From: Lonsdalea britannica
GTDB lineage: Bacteria; Pseudomonadota; Gammaproteobacteria; Enterobacterales; Enterobacteriaceae
DNA: 19,720 nucleotides
Assembly: GCF_946477055.1 (NCBI RefSeq)
Contig: NZ_CAMKXG010000030.1
Location: 1-19,720 of the forward strand
Reading direction: 5' to 3'
How positions within the stretch are numbered: the stretch's first letter is position 1; each line of letters opens with the position of its first letter. The notes beneath the pieces were generated by a model, which worked only from the letters and a program-made list of their open reading frames with translations, searched no databases and was not told where the DNA came from. Positions 1-7,740 of this stretch are shown in pieces. A program made the translations under genes and the position numbers.

Positions 1-53
1 GGGGGCTGAACGGTTGGCAACGCCGCCTTGTGGCGACGCTGACGTTGAGAGCG

Positions 54-962
54 TTAGGCTGCGAGCAGGAAGGAGGCGCACTGATTGGCCAGCTCGGCGC
101 ATTGGTGCTTCAGTACCTGTTTCAGCTGGATCGCTTCGCGCGACTGCGGCGTGTCGCGACGGCTGATCATCATCACCTCGAACGGCAATGGCTGAATAAT
201 GGGGACGATTTTTAGCTGGTCGGTATAACGTCGCGCGGTGAACAAATCGACAATGCCGGTGCCGCCGCCAGCCAGCACCATATCGGCGATGACGGAATAG
301 GTTTTGATAAACAGAGAGGCGGCCGGTTGCAGGCCGCGGTCGTTCAGGGCGCGATGGACCACCCGGCCCAGCGGATCTTGCTGCTGCATCATCAATAAGT
401 TGTTCTGACACAGCCACTCCAGCGAAACGGGGCCTTGCTGCGGGCTGTCTTTTGGCAGCAGAGCCACCATTGTGGACTGGCACAGCGGTTCGGCGACCAG
501 ATCAGACGGCACCTGCTGACCAAAGACCAGCGCCAGATCCAGCTGATGCTGCTGAATCTCCTGACACAGCGTGCTGAAGTGTTCAGTCACCAGCTCCACG
601 TTCACCCGCGACGACTGTTGGTGAAACGCCACCATCGCCGGAGCCACAATCATCTGGCCGAACGCATGCGCGGCACCCAGACGTACCGTCTGACTTTGCC
701 CTTTGCGAATTTGCTCCGTCAGCGCGTTGATAGATTGCAGCTGTTCATAAAGCGCCTGAACTTGCGGGATAAGCCGATGACCTTCGTCCGTGACGACCAT
801 GCCTTGCGTCCGGCGCTCGAACAGCGCAAAGCCAAGCTGCTGCTCGGCGTGATTCAGCACGCGGCTGACGTTCGGTTGGGAGACGTTCAGTAAGCGAGCC
901 GCACCGCTAATGGTGCCGGCCTGAAGAATGGCCTGAAAAACTTCGATATGGCGTAGTCGCAT
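54..962 (-). CDS. LysR-family transcriptional regulator
   Basis: A 302-residue LysR-type regulator of ordinary family length. The N-terminal winged helix-turn-helix occupies about residues 1-60 (FQAILQAGTISGAARLLNVSQPNVSRVL, recognition helix about 29-38). The rest is the two-lobed effector-binding domain, starting near the VRLGAAHAFG stretch. The ATG has an AAGG eight bases upstream. The gene lies on the same strand as the peptide-utilisation operon, about 400 nt beyond its last gene (iaaA), so it probably has its own promoter but is a natural candidate regulator of the operon. From memory, a LysR-type regulator (DgcR) controls dgcN-dgcA in marine bacteria; whether this protein is its equivalent cannot be told from sequence alone, so no symbol is given. 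Family assignment is secure; the target and ligand are inferred. Confidence 0.93.
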   Translation of the reverse strand: MRLRHIEVFQAILQAGTISGAARLLNVSQPNVSRVLNHAEQQLGFALFERRTQGMVVTDEGHRLIPQVQALYEQLQSINALTEQIRKGQSQTVRLGAAHAFGQMIVAPAMVAFHQQSSRVNVELVTEHFSTLCQEIQQHQLDLALVFGQQVPSDLVAEPLCQSTMVALLPKDSPQQGPVSLEWLCQNNLLMMQQQDPLGRVVHRALNDRGLQPAASLFIKTYSVIADMVLAGGGTGIVDLFTARRYTDQLKIVPIIQPLPFEVMMISRRDTPQSREAIQLKQVLKHQCAELANQCASFLLAA

Positions 963-1039
963 AGCCTGAACCTTAAGTCATTTTGCCGAGTGTGGCGGAT
1001 GGAAATCGAACCGTCGGAGGCGAAACGCATCAAACTGAC

Positions 1040-1060
1040 TGTTGCAAATGCAACATTTGC
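1040..1060. promoter_or_regulatory. Overlapping inverted repeats, candidate LysR operator
   Basis: Two perfect inverted repeats share bases. TGTTGCA-AA-TGCAACA occupies 1040-1055 (7-bp arms, 2-nt spacer) and GCAAATG-CAA-CATTTGC occupies 1044-1060 (7-bp arms, 3-nt spacer). They lie about 80 nt before the LysR start codon, where LysR-type proteins commonly bind for autoregulation. The symmetry is seen directly; operator function is inferred. I did not find a second copy in front of dgcN. Confidence 0.4.
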
Positions 1061-1327
1061 GCCATGTCGTTATTAGTTAGGATAGAAAACGGCGCAGGCC
1101 AGCGCTCAAGGGAAGGGATAAAACAAGGGGCGAGCAGGCATCGTCGAGCGGGATGGCTGATTTTCTCCATGATGGTGCGGCATTTCACGTCGTCAGCCTG
1201 TTCTGCACCAAAATGGTGAAATGAGTGCTGGAGATAGAGAGGGCTAGACCGTCTGAACGCCAACCTTTGCCCGGTGTTGGACAGAAGAACATGCCGCCCG
1301 CGGCACGAAAGCATCGCAGGCAGCATG

Positions 1328-1350
1328 CGCTCGCCCCGTGGGGGCGAGCG
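1328..1350 (-). terminator. Perfect hairpin after iaaA, possible operon terminator
   Basis: A 10-bp perfect GC-rich stem (CGCTCGCCCC / GGGGCGAGCG) with a GTG loop, 7 nt past the iaaA stop codon. Its position suggests it ends the operon transcript or protects its 3' end. No T-tract follows on either strand, so intrinsic termination is uncertain. Confidence 0.45.
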
Positions 1351-1357
1351 TGACGCG

Positions 1358-2317
1358 TTACCGATAAATATCGACCACCGGTTCCGCGCCGACGTAGCCA
1401 TAGCCGCGATACATCCCCTCGCTATTGAAGGTCAGGGCGATATTGCCCGCGTGGTCGACGGCGATCAGGCCGCCGCTGCCGCCGAGTGCCAGCACTTTAT
1501 CCATCACAACGCGTTCGGTCGCCTGCGCCAGCGACAGTCCCGCGTACTCCATCAGCGCGGAAACGTCGTAGGCGGCTACCGTCCGCATAAACACTTCGCC
1601 AGTACCGGTGCAGGACACGGCGACGGTCTGGTTGTTGGCGTAGCAGCCTGCGCCGATCACCGGTGAGTCGCCCACGCGGCCAATTTGCTTGTTGGTCATA
1701 CCGCCGGTTGACGTGGCGGCCGCCAGATTGCCCGCCGCATCCAGCGCGACGGCGCCGACGGTGCCGTATTTATTATGCGGATCGATCGGATCGCCGCCGG
1801 ATATGCTGCCTGCGCCGTCATGATCCAGCACGATCCTGCCGCCATCGGCCTGCGCCTGCAGCAGCTGCTCATAGCGTTCGTCGGTGAAAAAGAAATCCGA
1901 CTCGACCATTTCCAAACCCTGCTTATGGGCGAAGCTTTCCGCGCCTTCGGCGGTAAACATGACGTGTGGACTATGTTCCAGCACCTTGCGGGCGGCCAGT
2001 ATTGGGTTGCGGATGTGGCTGACGCCCGCCACGGCGCCCGCGTCCAGCGTCCGCCCGTCCATGATGCTGGCGTCGAGCTCGTGCGTGCCTTCGTGGGTAA
2101 AGACCGAGCCTTTGCCAGCGTTAAACAGCGGACACTCTTCCAGCCGCCGTACGGCTTCGGTCACCGCATCCAGCGCGCTGCCATGGTTGGCCAGCACCTC
2201 CTGTCCGCTGCGGACGATCTCCTGCAGCGCGGCGCGGTAACGCTGTTCTTTCTCACTGTTCATCGCGGCACGGGCGATAGCGCCTGCGCCGCCGTGGATA
2301 ACAATCACCGGTTTCAT
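1358..2317 (-). CDS. iaaA: Isoaspartyl peptidase / L-asparaginase (plant-type, Ntn-hydrolase)
   Basis: A 319-residue enzyme of the plant-type asparaginase family. It hydrolyses beta-aspartyl (isoaspartyl) dipeptides and, less efficiently, asparagine. It is made as a precursor that cuts itself to expose an N-terminal threonine. That site is visible as HNKYG|TVGAVALD, with the nucleophile at Thr186. Downstream are the conserved TSTGGMTNK, GRVGDSPVIGAGCYA and SCTGTGEVF motifs, with GGSGGLIAVD near the end; all match E. coli IaaA closely. The start has GAGGA five bases upstream. It is the last gene of the operon, 87 nt after the M55 peptidase. In E. coli iaaA instead comes first, before gsiABCD. 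The context suggests removal of isoaspartyl residues from imported peptides. Confidence 0.96.
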   Translation of the reverse strand: MKPVIVIHGGAGAIARAAMNSEKEQRYRAALQEIVRSGQEVLANHGSALDAVTEAVRRLEECPLFNAGKGSVFTHEGTHELDASIMDGRTLDAGAVAGVSHIRNPILAARKVLEHSPHVMFTAEGAESFAHKQGLEMVESDFFFTDERYEQLLQAQADGGRIVLDHDGAGSISGGDPIDPHNKYGTVGAVALDAAGNLAAATSTGGMTNKQIGRVGDSPVIGAGCYANNQTVAVSCTGTGEVFMRTVAAYDVSALMEYAGLSLAQATERVVMDKVLALGGSGGLIAVDHAGNIALTFNSEGMYRGYGYVGAEPVVDIYR

Positions 2318-2370
2318 GATGTTCCTCGTCGGGAGCGCGTCGCGTGCGTCCGCGCCCTCGGTTTGCGTGT

Positions 2371-2394
2371 CGGCCTGACGATGCCATCAGACCG
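2371..2394. repeat. Small imperfect inverted repeat in the spacer before iaaA
   Basis: CGGCCTGA (2371-2378) and TCAGACCG (2387-2394) pair over 8 positions with one mismatch around an 8-nt loop. It sits in the 87-nt gap that separates iaaA from the rest of the operon, the widest gap in the cluster. It could be an intra-operon processing or stability hairpin, or chance in GC-rich DNA. Confidence 0.25.
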
Positions 2395-2404
2395 AGAGTT
2401 GGAT

Positions 2405-3226
2405 TTAGTTCTGGGTCGAGGCCAGATAGGAGAAAGCGCACAGCAGATTGACGATCTCCGCCATTTTAGGCGCGCTGTAGCTGACGGTGATCGCATCCAC
2501 CCGCTCGACGTTGGGGAGCAAACAGAACAGGTCGGCCATCACCGGTTTCGCCACCATAATCTCCAGACGATAGGGCGGCTGCAGGCGCGTTGTTTGCTCC
2601 TGATGTGCCTGCTGAACGGCGTGGGTCGCCGCCTGACGAATGGCGTTGCGGGCTTCTTCCGGACTCAGGGATTCGGCCGCCGTCTGGGAAATCGCGCGTT
2701 TCACGCAGGCGTAGCCGGTCGCCGGATAGTAGCGTTTAATCCACTGCTGCAAGACGTCGTCGCCGCTGACCAGCCACAGCGGCGTATCCAGCTCTGCGCC
2801 CGCGGCGGCGTAAATATCGCTTTCTCCCATCACTTCGCCGTTGATTTTGACGCGGTAGAACGCGCGGCTGTTGATGGTGTGCGCCAATACGCCGAATTCA
2901 CCGGCGGCGGTGTGATAGCCGATAAACATCAGCCCGTCGAACGGCCCTTCCTGCAGACCTTCCACCATCGACAGTCCGCGCGGCTTGCCCTGCACCAGAC
3001 GGGCGCGTGGGTCGATATTGTCCGCCCGCAGGTTGGTCATGGACGCATGGCTGTCGGCGACCACCACTTCGCTGGCCCCACCGGCGAAAGCGCCTTCGAT
3101 GGCGGCATTGACTTCCTGCTCCATCAGCGCGCGCGCCAGCGCGTATTCCGGGTGGCCGGGGCTGCACTGTTCTGGGCGCATCACGCCGGCAACGCCCTCG
3201 ATATCCGCTGAAATAAAGACTCTCAT
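2405..3226 (-). CDS. M55-family D-aminopeptidase (DppA type)
   Basis: A 273-residue zinc aminopeptidase of family M55, whose type member is Bacillus subtilis DppA, a D-stereospecific enzyme releasing N-terminal D-Ala from D-Ala-containing peptides. The start MRVFISADIEGVAGV is typical. The metal ligands fall where expected: Asp8, Glu10, His60 (ADSHASMTN), His105 (GYHTAAG) and Glu135 (MGESDIYAA), with the probable catalytic His116 in LAHTINSRAFY. The reading frame stays open 65 codons further upstream, but that stretch lies inside the preceding gene and is a shadow; the ATG at 3226 has a strong GAGGAAAT site. It starts 10 nt after the dmpA stop. No symbol is given because dppA in E. coli names an unrelated binding protein. 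There is no signal peptide, so it should act in the cytoplasm. Confidence 0.93.
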   Translation of the reverse strand: MRVFISADIEGVAGVMRPEQCSPGHPEYALARALMEQEVNAAIEGAFAGGASEVVVADSHASMTNLRADNIDPRARLVQGKPRGLSMVEGLQEGPFDGLMFIGYHTAAGEFGVLAHTINSRAFYRVKINGEVMGESDIYAAAGAELDTPLWLVSGDDVLQQWIKRYYPATGYACVKRAISQTAAESLSPEEARNAIRQAATHAVQQAHQEQTTRLQPPYRLEIMVAKPVMADLFCLLPNVERVDAITVSYSAPKMAEIVNLLCAFSYLASTQN

Positions 3227-3236
3227 GATAATTTCC

Positions 3237-4295
3237 TCAGTCAAAAACGTGTTGCGCCAGCTTGTCCAGCACCTGCGGCAGCGCCGGGCGGAAATGGTCG
3301 CGGAAGCCGGTGACGGGCTCTGCCTGTAATAGCGCGTCCAGCACCGCATGTTCTGTGGCGTCCGCCGCCGCGCTGAGCAGCGGTTCCAGCTGTTCGTCGT
3401 CGGGCGGCTCCGGCGTCGCACAGGTGGAAAACGCGACGGCGATATCGCCGGAGCCGTGGCCCCAATAGCTCCCCAACCGTCCCAGACCCGCGCCCGCGCG
3501 TTTGGCGATGCGGCTCAGTTGACGAGCGTCCAGCGGCGCGTTCGTTGCCATAATAATGATGATAGATCCCGCGTCGCGCTGTGGCGCTAGTTCTGGCAGG
3601 AGCGGGGCGATGGCTTGCCCCATCGGCACGCCGTCCAACGTTAGCGAGGCGAGGGTGCCGAAATTCGCGAGCACCAGTACGCCAAGCGTCGCCTCCAGAT
3701 CGGTGATGTGCCGCGACGCCGTGCCGATGCCGCCTTTGAGGCCGAAACAGCTCATCCCGCGTCCGGCCCCGACGCTGCCGCGCGCGAAGGCCGTCTCCGC
3801 ATCGTCCAGCGCCGACTGCGCCATCGCTTCGGTTACGGCCAGCGCCTGAATATCGTTCAGCCAGCCGTCGTTGCACTCCAGCGCCAGCGGATTGACGGTC
3901 GGCAGTGAGCGGCCGAGCTCGGGGTTGTGGCGGATGGCGTCGCGCGCCAGCGTGGTAAACAGCGTCCCGACGGCCAGCGTGTTGCTCAGCAGGATCGGGG
4001 TTTGCAGCTGTCCCAATTCTTCTATCTGCACCAGTCCGACGGGTTTGGCGAAGCCGTTGAGCACCGCCGCGCCGCAGGGCAGGGGATGGGTGAACAGGTT
4101 GCCGCCGGGCGGCACGATGGCGGTGACGCCGGTTTGGATCTCGCCCTGCGCCAGCGTGCTATGGCCGACGCGAACGCCGGGCACATCGCTGAGCGCATTG
4201 TGCGGACCGCTCACGAACCGCGGGGTGCCCAACTGACGTTCATCCCGCCAGCGCTGTAGCAGCGTGTTCAGCCGCGCCTGTTGATAAGCGTTCAT
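3237..4295 (-). CDS. dmpA: P1-family aminopeptidase (DmpA type, self-processing)
   Basis: A 352-residue member of the DmpA / peptidase P1 family. These enzymes remove N-terminal L- or D-residues from small peptides, amides and, in some members, beta-peptides. The fold arises by autocleavage before a serine, visible at AG|SIIIIMATNAPL (Gly243-Ser244). Other family features are the N-terminal DVPGVRVGH, NDGWLND (142-148), LVLANFG (Asn211) and HGSGDI (Ser282, Asp284). I recall a Tyr in the NDG-x-LND position of O. anthropi DmpA; here it is Trp145. The ATG at 4295 has GGAGG seven bases upstream and follows the gsiD stop by 10 nt; an upstream in-frame start 17 codons earlier overlaps gsiD and has no such site. 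Substrate range cannot be told from sequence; D-residue peptides are inferred from context. Confidence 0.92.
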   Translation of the reverse strand: MNAYQQARLNTLLQRWRDERQLGTPRFVSGPHNALSDVPGVRVGHSTLAQGEIQTGVTAIVPPGGNLFTHPLPCGAAVLNGFAKPVGLVQIEELGQLQTPILLSNTLAVGTLFTTLARDAIRHNPELGRSLPTVNPLALECNDGWLNDIQALAVTEAMAQSALDDAETAFARGSVGAGRGMSCFGLKGGIGTASRHITDLEATLGVLVLANFGTLASLTLDGVPMGQAIAPLLPELAPQRDAGSIIIIMATNAPLDARQLSRIAKRAGAGLGRLGSYWGHGSGDIAVAFSTCATPEPPDDEQLEPLLSAAADATEHAVLDALLQAEPVTGFRDHFRPALPQVLDKLAQHVFD

Positions 4296-4305
4296 GTTCG
4301 CCTCC

Positions 4306-5205
4306 TCACCCGTTGAGTTTGGGGTCAAGCGTGTCGCGTAGCGCATCGCCCAGCAGGTTGAACGCCAGCACCGAGAAGAAGATCGCCAGACCGGGGAACA
4401 CGCTGACGTGCCACTGTCCCGCCATCATCATGCTGCGGCTCATGGCCAGCACGTTGCCCCACTCGGGGACATCCGGCTCCGGCCCCAGACCGATGAAGCT
4501 CAGACTGGCGGCGGTCAGAATGCTGGTGCCGATTCGCATGGTGAAATAGACGATCACGTTAGACAGCGTGCCGGGCAGGATGTGACGTATCAGGATGATA
4601 CGGTCCGGCGCACCGGCGCAGCGCACCGCTTCGACGTAGGCCGCCTGCTTCAACGACAGCGTCGAGGCGCGCACGATACGGGCGAAGACCGGCACGCTGA
4701 ACACGGCCACGGCGATAATCACGTTGTTCAGCCCCGGCCCGAGGATGGCGACGACCGCAATCGCCAGCAGCATGCCCGGAAAGGCGAACAAGACGTCCGA
4801 ACCGCGCATGATCAACATGTCGACCCAGCGGCCGTAATAGCCCGCCAGCAGACCCAGCGCGATACCCGCCAGCATGCCCAGCGTGACGGAGAAAATACCG
4901 ATATAGAGCGAGATGCGCGCGCCGTAGATAATGCGGCTCATCACATCGCGGCCCAGATCGTCAGTGCCCATCCAATGGCTGGCGGACGGCGGAGAGGACA
5001 GCGCCATCCAGTCCGATTCCAGCGGGTTGTACGGCGCCAGCCAGGGCGCGAACACCGCCACCAGAATCAGAAACAGGATGAATCCGCCCGATATCATCGC
5101 CATCGGATTGCGCCGTAGGGCTTGCCAGAAATCGCGCCACGGCGAACGAATGGTCGTCGCGTCGAGCGGGGAGGCGGCTACGGCAGGTTCAGTAGGCAGT
5201 GTCAT
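4306..5205 (-). CDS. gsiD: Peptide/glutathione ABC transporter permease (GsiD-like)
   Basis: A 299-residue inner-membrane permease of the dipeptide/oligopeptide (DppC/OppC) type. It has a soluble N-terminus, a first membrane helix at about 36-57 and the family motif PYNPLESDW followed by HWMGTDDLGRDVMSRIIYG. The transmembrane block starts near residue 98, and the EAA loop that docks on the ATPase is at about 190-212 (YVEAVRCAGAPDRIILIRH). The C-terminus AFNLLGDALRDTLDPKLNG and FAFPGMLLAIAVVAILG are close to E. coli GsiD. AGGAG lies eight bases before the ATG and overlaps the gsiC stop region. It pairs with GsiC to form the channel. Glutathione specificity is an inference from resemblance; gamma-glutamyl or other short peptides are equally plausible. 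Confidence 0.93.
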   Translation of the reverse strand: MTLPTEPAVAASPLDATTIRSPWRDFWQALRRNPMAMISGGFILFLILVAVFAPWLAPYNPLESDWMALSSPPSASHWMGTDDLGRDVMSRIIYGARISLYIGIFSVTLGMLAGIALGLLAGYYGRWVDMLIMRGSDVLFAFPGMLLAIAVVAILGPGLNNVIIAVAVFSVPVFARIVRASTLSLKQAAYVEAVRCAGAPDRIILIRHILPGTLSNVIVYFTMRIGTSILTAASLSFIGLGPEPDVPEWGNVLAMSRSMMMAGQWHVSVFPGLAIFFSVLAFNLLGDALRDTLDPKLNG

Positions 5206-5216
5206 GGTCGTCGCTC

Positions 5217-6137
5217 CTAACGCAGGCGGATCGCTGGGTTGACCACCGCATACAGCAGGTCGACCAGCAGGTTAATCAAAATGAATTCAAACACGAACAG
5301 CATGACCAGCGCCTGAATCACCGGCTGGTCCTGCGTTTTGATGGATTCGATCAGCAGCCAGCCAAGGCCGGGCCAGCTGAATACGCTTTCCACCACGATG
5401 GAGCCGCCGAGCAGGAAACCAAACTGTAGCCCGAGCATGGTGATGACCGGGATCAGCGCATTGCGCATGACGTGTTTCCAGACGATCAGTCGGCTGCGCA
5501 GCCCTTTGGCTCTGGCGGTGCGCACGAAATCTTCCTGCATGACCTCCATAAAGGCCGAGCGGGTAAAGCGGGCCATCACTGCCGCCACCGACGCGCCGAG
5601 CGTCAGTGCCGGAAGAATAAGGTCGGACGGCTGGTTAAAGCCGCCGACGGAAAAGACGCCGAACGGCATGGCGACAAACTGGATGAGCAACAGACCTAGC
5701 CAGAAGGGCGGCATCGAAATGCCTCCCACGGCTAAACTCATCAACGACCAGTCCTGCCAGCGGCCGCGCTTCAGCGCAGACAACACGCCGATCAGCAGAC
5801 CGAGCACCACCGACCAGGCGAATCCGGCCAGCGCCAGATACAGCGTCGGCATGAAGCTCTTCTGAATGACGCTCAGCACCGGCTGCTGGGTGCGATAGGT
5901 CACGCCCAGATCGCCGTGCGCCAGACCGCCAAGCCAGTTGAGATACTGCTGCGGTAGCGGATCGTTAAGCCCCAAGTGCTGGCGGGCGGCTTCCACCGTT
6001 TCCAGCGTGGCGTCGGGACCGGCGTAGAGCCGTGCCGGATCGCCCGGCAGCAGCTTGATAAAACCGAATACCAACAGGGAGACCACCAGCAGTACCGGGA
6101 TCATTTCCAGCAAACGTCGAATTAAATAGGCAAACAT
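5217..6137 (-). CDS. gsiC: Peptide/glutathione ABC transporter permease (GsiC-like)
   Basis: A 306-residue permease, the same length as E. coli GsiC as I recall it. It opens with a membrane helix (RRLLEMIPVLLVVSLLVFGF) and the LPGDPARL motif of the DppB/OppB family. A periplasmic loop follows, then five further helices. The EAA motif at about 203-230 (DFVRTARAKGL...KHVMRNALIP) contacts GsiA, and GLQFGFLLGGSIVVESVFSWPGLG is the conserved block after it. GGGGAG precedes the ATG. It follows gsiB by 17 nt and precedes gsiD by 11 nt, consistent with translational coupling within one operon. Confidence 0.94.
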   Translation of the reverse strand: MFAYLIRRLLEMIPVLLVVSLLVFGFIKLLPGDPARLYAGPDATLETVEAARQHLGLNDPLPQQYLNWLGGLAHGDLGVTYRTQQPVLSVIQKSFMPTLYLALAGFAWSVVLGLLIGVLSALKRGRWQDWSLMSLAVGGISMPPFWLGLLLIQFVAMPFGVFSVGGFNQPSDLILPALTLGASVAAVMARFTRSAFMEVMQEDFVRTARAKGLRSRLIVWKHVMRNALIPVITMLGLQFGFLLGGSIVVESVFSWPGLGWLLIESIKTQDQPVIQALVMLFVFEFILINLLVDLLYAVVNPAIRLR

Positions 6138-6154
6138 GGCGCTCCCCTGTGTGA

Positions 6155-7699
6155 TTACTTGAACTGAGCCTGATCGAAGATCAGCGAACCATCGGCCAGC
6201 ATGTAAACGCCAGACAGATTTTTGGCTTTACCGACCAGATTATCCGGCGCCCCCAGGAACACGACAGGCGCATCTTTCCAGATCAGCTTCTGCGCTTCGG
6301 CGTAAGCAGCGGCGCGTTTGCCTGCATCAGCGGTCGCCAAACCATCGGCGATGGCTTTATCCGTGGCCGGGCTGCTGTAGTAAGAGACGTTGTACGACGT
6401 CGGCACCCAGGATTCGGTGGCGTACAGCGGACGCAGCGCCCAGTCGGCATCGCCGGTTGACGGAGACCAGCCGTTGTAGAACAGATCGAATTCGGCTTTC
6501 TTCGGATCGGTCACGCCCCACAGCTTCTGGTCGCGCATCCCGGAGTCCATCGGCGTTACCGTGACCTTGATGCCGACCTGCTCCAGCTGCTGCTTGAAGA
6601 ACTGCGCGCTGCGGATGTAATCGGTGCGGTTGGTGGTCCACAGTTTCAGCGTCAGACCATTGCCGTAGCCTGCTTCTTTCAGCAGCGCCTTGGCTTTAGC
6701 CGGGTTGTAGCTGTAGTTGGGTTCGGTTTGCGGTTGGAAGAACTGCACGTTCGGCGCCATCGGCGACTGGGCGGTTGTTCCCAAACCGGCGAAGCCGACT
6801 TTCAGCCAGATATCTCGGTTGATGGCGTAGTTGAGCGCCTGACGTACGCGGACGTCTTTCAGCGCGGCGCTCTGGTTATTCATCGCGATCCAGTACAGGT
6901 AGATCCCGGCGTCGCTCTGAATAGCCAGTTTGCTGTCGCTTTTCACGGTGTTCACCAGATCGGACGGCAGCGGATAGGCTACGTCGGTCTGACCGGCTTT
7001 CAGCGAGGCCACGCGGGTAGAGTCTTCCGGCGCGGGATAGAAGGTCACGCTGTCGACTTTCGGCCAGCCCTGTTGCCAGTAGCGATCGTTTTTCACCAGT
7101 TTGACGTCTTTCCCCTGCTGCCATTCGGTGAACTTGAACGGGCCGGTGCCGACCGGATGTACGCGCAGCTGAGCTTCGTCCGGATACTGTTTCAGCGCCG
7201 CCGGGCTGTGCATAACCGCAGACGGGTGCGCCAGCGTGTTGATAAACGCGCCGAAGGATTGGTTCAGCTCGATTTTGACTTGTGAAGGAGAGAGCACCGT
7301 CACGCTTTTGATCATCTTGAACAGGCTGTTGCGCTTCAAGCCTTTGCTTTGGTCGCTCAGGCGATCCAGGTTGGCTTTGACGGCGTCGGCGTTGAACGGC
7401 GTGCCGTCCTGGAAGGTCACGCCGTCGCGCAGCGTAATGGTGAATTCGGTGGCGTTATCGTTGCTGGTGTAGCCGGTGGCGAGTCTGGGCACCAGTTTCA
7501 TCGCGCTGTCGAACTGGAACAGGCGCTCAAAGATGCCGCTCTGGACGGAGTAGCTCAGCGTATCCGACGTATCGTGCGGATCGAGCCCGGTGATATCGGC
7601 GTACATGGAGATGCGTAAATCCTGCGCCTGGGCGGCGGCGGCAGCCAGACACAGGGATAGCCCGAGTGCGACGGTGGAACGGCGAAAGCGTGGTTGCAT
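6155..7699 (-). CDS. gsiB: Periplasmic peptide/glutathione-binding protein (GsiB-like)
   Basis: A 514-residue solute-binding protein of family SBP_bac_5, about the length of E. coli GsiB. Residues 1-25 form a clear Sec signal peptide (basic MQPRFRR, a hydrophobic core, then AAAQA before QDLRIS). The mature protein has the family landmarks GLDPHDTSDTLSY, LRDGVTFQDGTPFNADAVKANLDR and VGTGPFKFTEW. VRQALNYAINRDIW and ALLKEAGYGNGLTLKLWTT follow. The frame remains open 116 codons upstream, but that is shadow of gsiA; the ATG at 7699 with AGGAGAGACAC in front is the real start. It binds peptide in the periplasm and hands it to GsiCD. Specificity of this family is hard to predict; the neighbours suggest peptides containing D-, gamma- or isopeptide bonds. 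Confidence 0.95.
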   Translation of the reverse strand: MQPRFRRSTVALGLSLCLAAAAAQAQDLRISMYADITGLDPHDTSDTLSYSVQSGIFERLFQFDSAMKLVPRLATGYTSNDNATEFTITLRDGVTFQDGTPFNADAVKANLDRLSDQSKGLKRNSLFKMIKSVTVLSPSQVKIELNQSFGAFINTLAHPSAVMHSPAALKQYPDEAQLRVHPVGTGPFKFTEWQQGKDVKLVKNDRYWQQGWPKVDSVTFYPAPEDSTRVASLKAGQTDVAYPLPSDLVNTVKSDSKLAIQSDAGIYLYWIAMNNQSAALKDVRVRQALNYAINRDIWLKVGFAGLGTTAQSPMAPNVQFFQPQTEPNYSYNPAKAKALLKEAGYGNGLTLKLWTTNRTDYIRSAQFFKQQLEQVGIKVTVTPMDSGMRDQKLWGVTDPKKAEFDLFYNGWSPSTGDADWALRPLYATESWVPTSYNVSYYSSPATDKAIADGLATADAGKRAAAYAEAQKLIWKDAPVVFLGAPDNLVGKAKNLSGVYMLADGSLIFDQAQFK

Positions 7700-7740
7700 G
7701 GTGTCTCTCCTGCGTGATGTTGTGATGTGAATAAGCGTTT

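Larger units (their letters stand above)
963..1357. other. Intergenic region upstream of the LysR gene
   Basis: About 395 nt with no credible gene; the open frames here use TTG starts or run out of iaaA and have no ribosome binding site. It holds a perfect GC-rich hairpin just past iaaA and an overlapping pair of inverted repeats about 80-100 nt before the LysR ATG, each listed separately. A weak candidate promoter for the LysR gene reads leftwards: TTGAGC at 1109-1104, then TATCCT at 1084-1079 with a long 19-nt spacer. Confidence 0.5.

Noticed and set aside
24..35. Short hairpin CGCC-TTGT-GGCG after the LysR gene as its terminator
   Set aside because: Only four pairs and no T-tract in the minus direction.
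983..1401. Open frames on both strands in the spacer upstream of the LysR gene
   Set aside because: The plus frame starts with TTG, the minus frame begins inside iaaA; neither has a ribosome binding site or family resemblance.
1775..3211. A 478-codon plus-strand open frame antisense to iaaA and the M55 peptidase
   Set aside because: It is a shadow of GC-rich minus-strand genes with clear family motifs; its product has no recognisable domain and no ribosome binding site.
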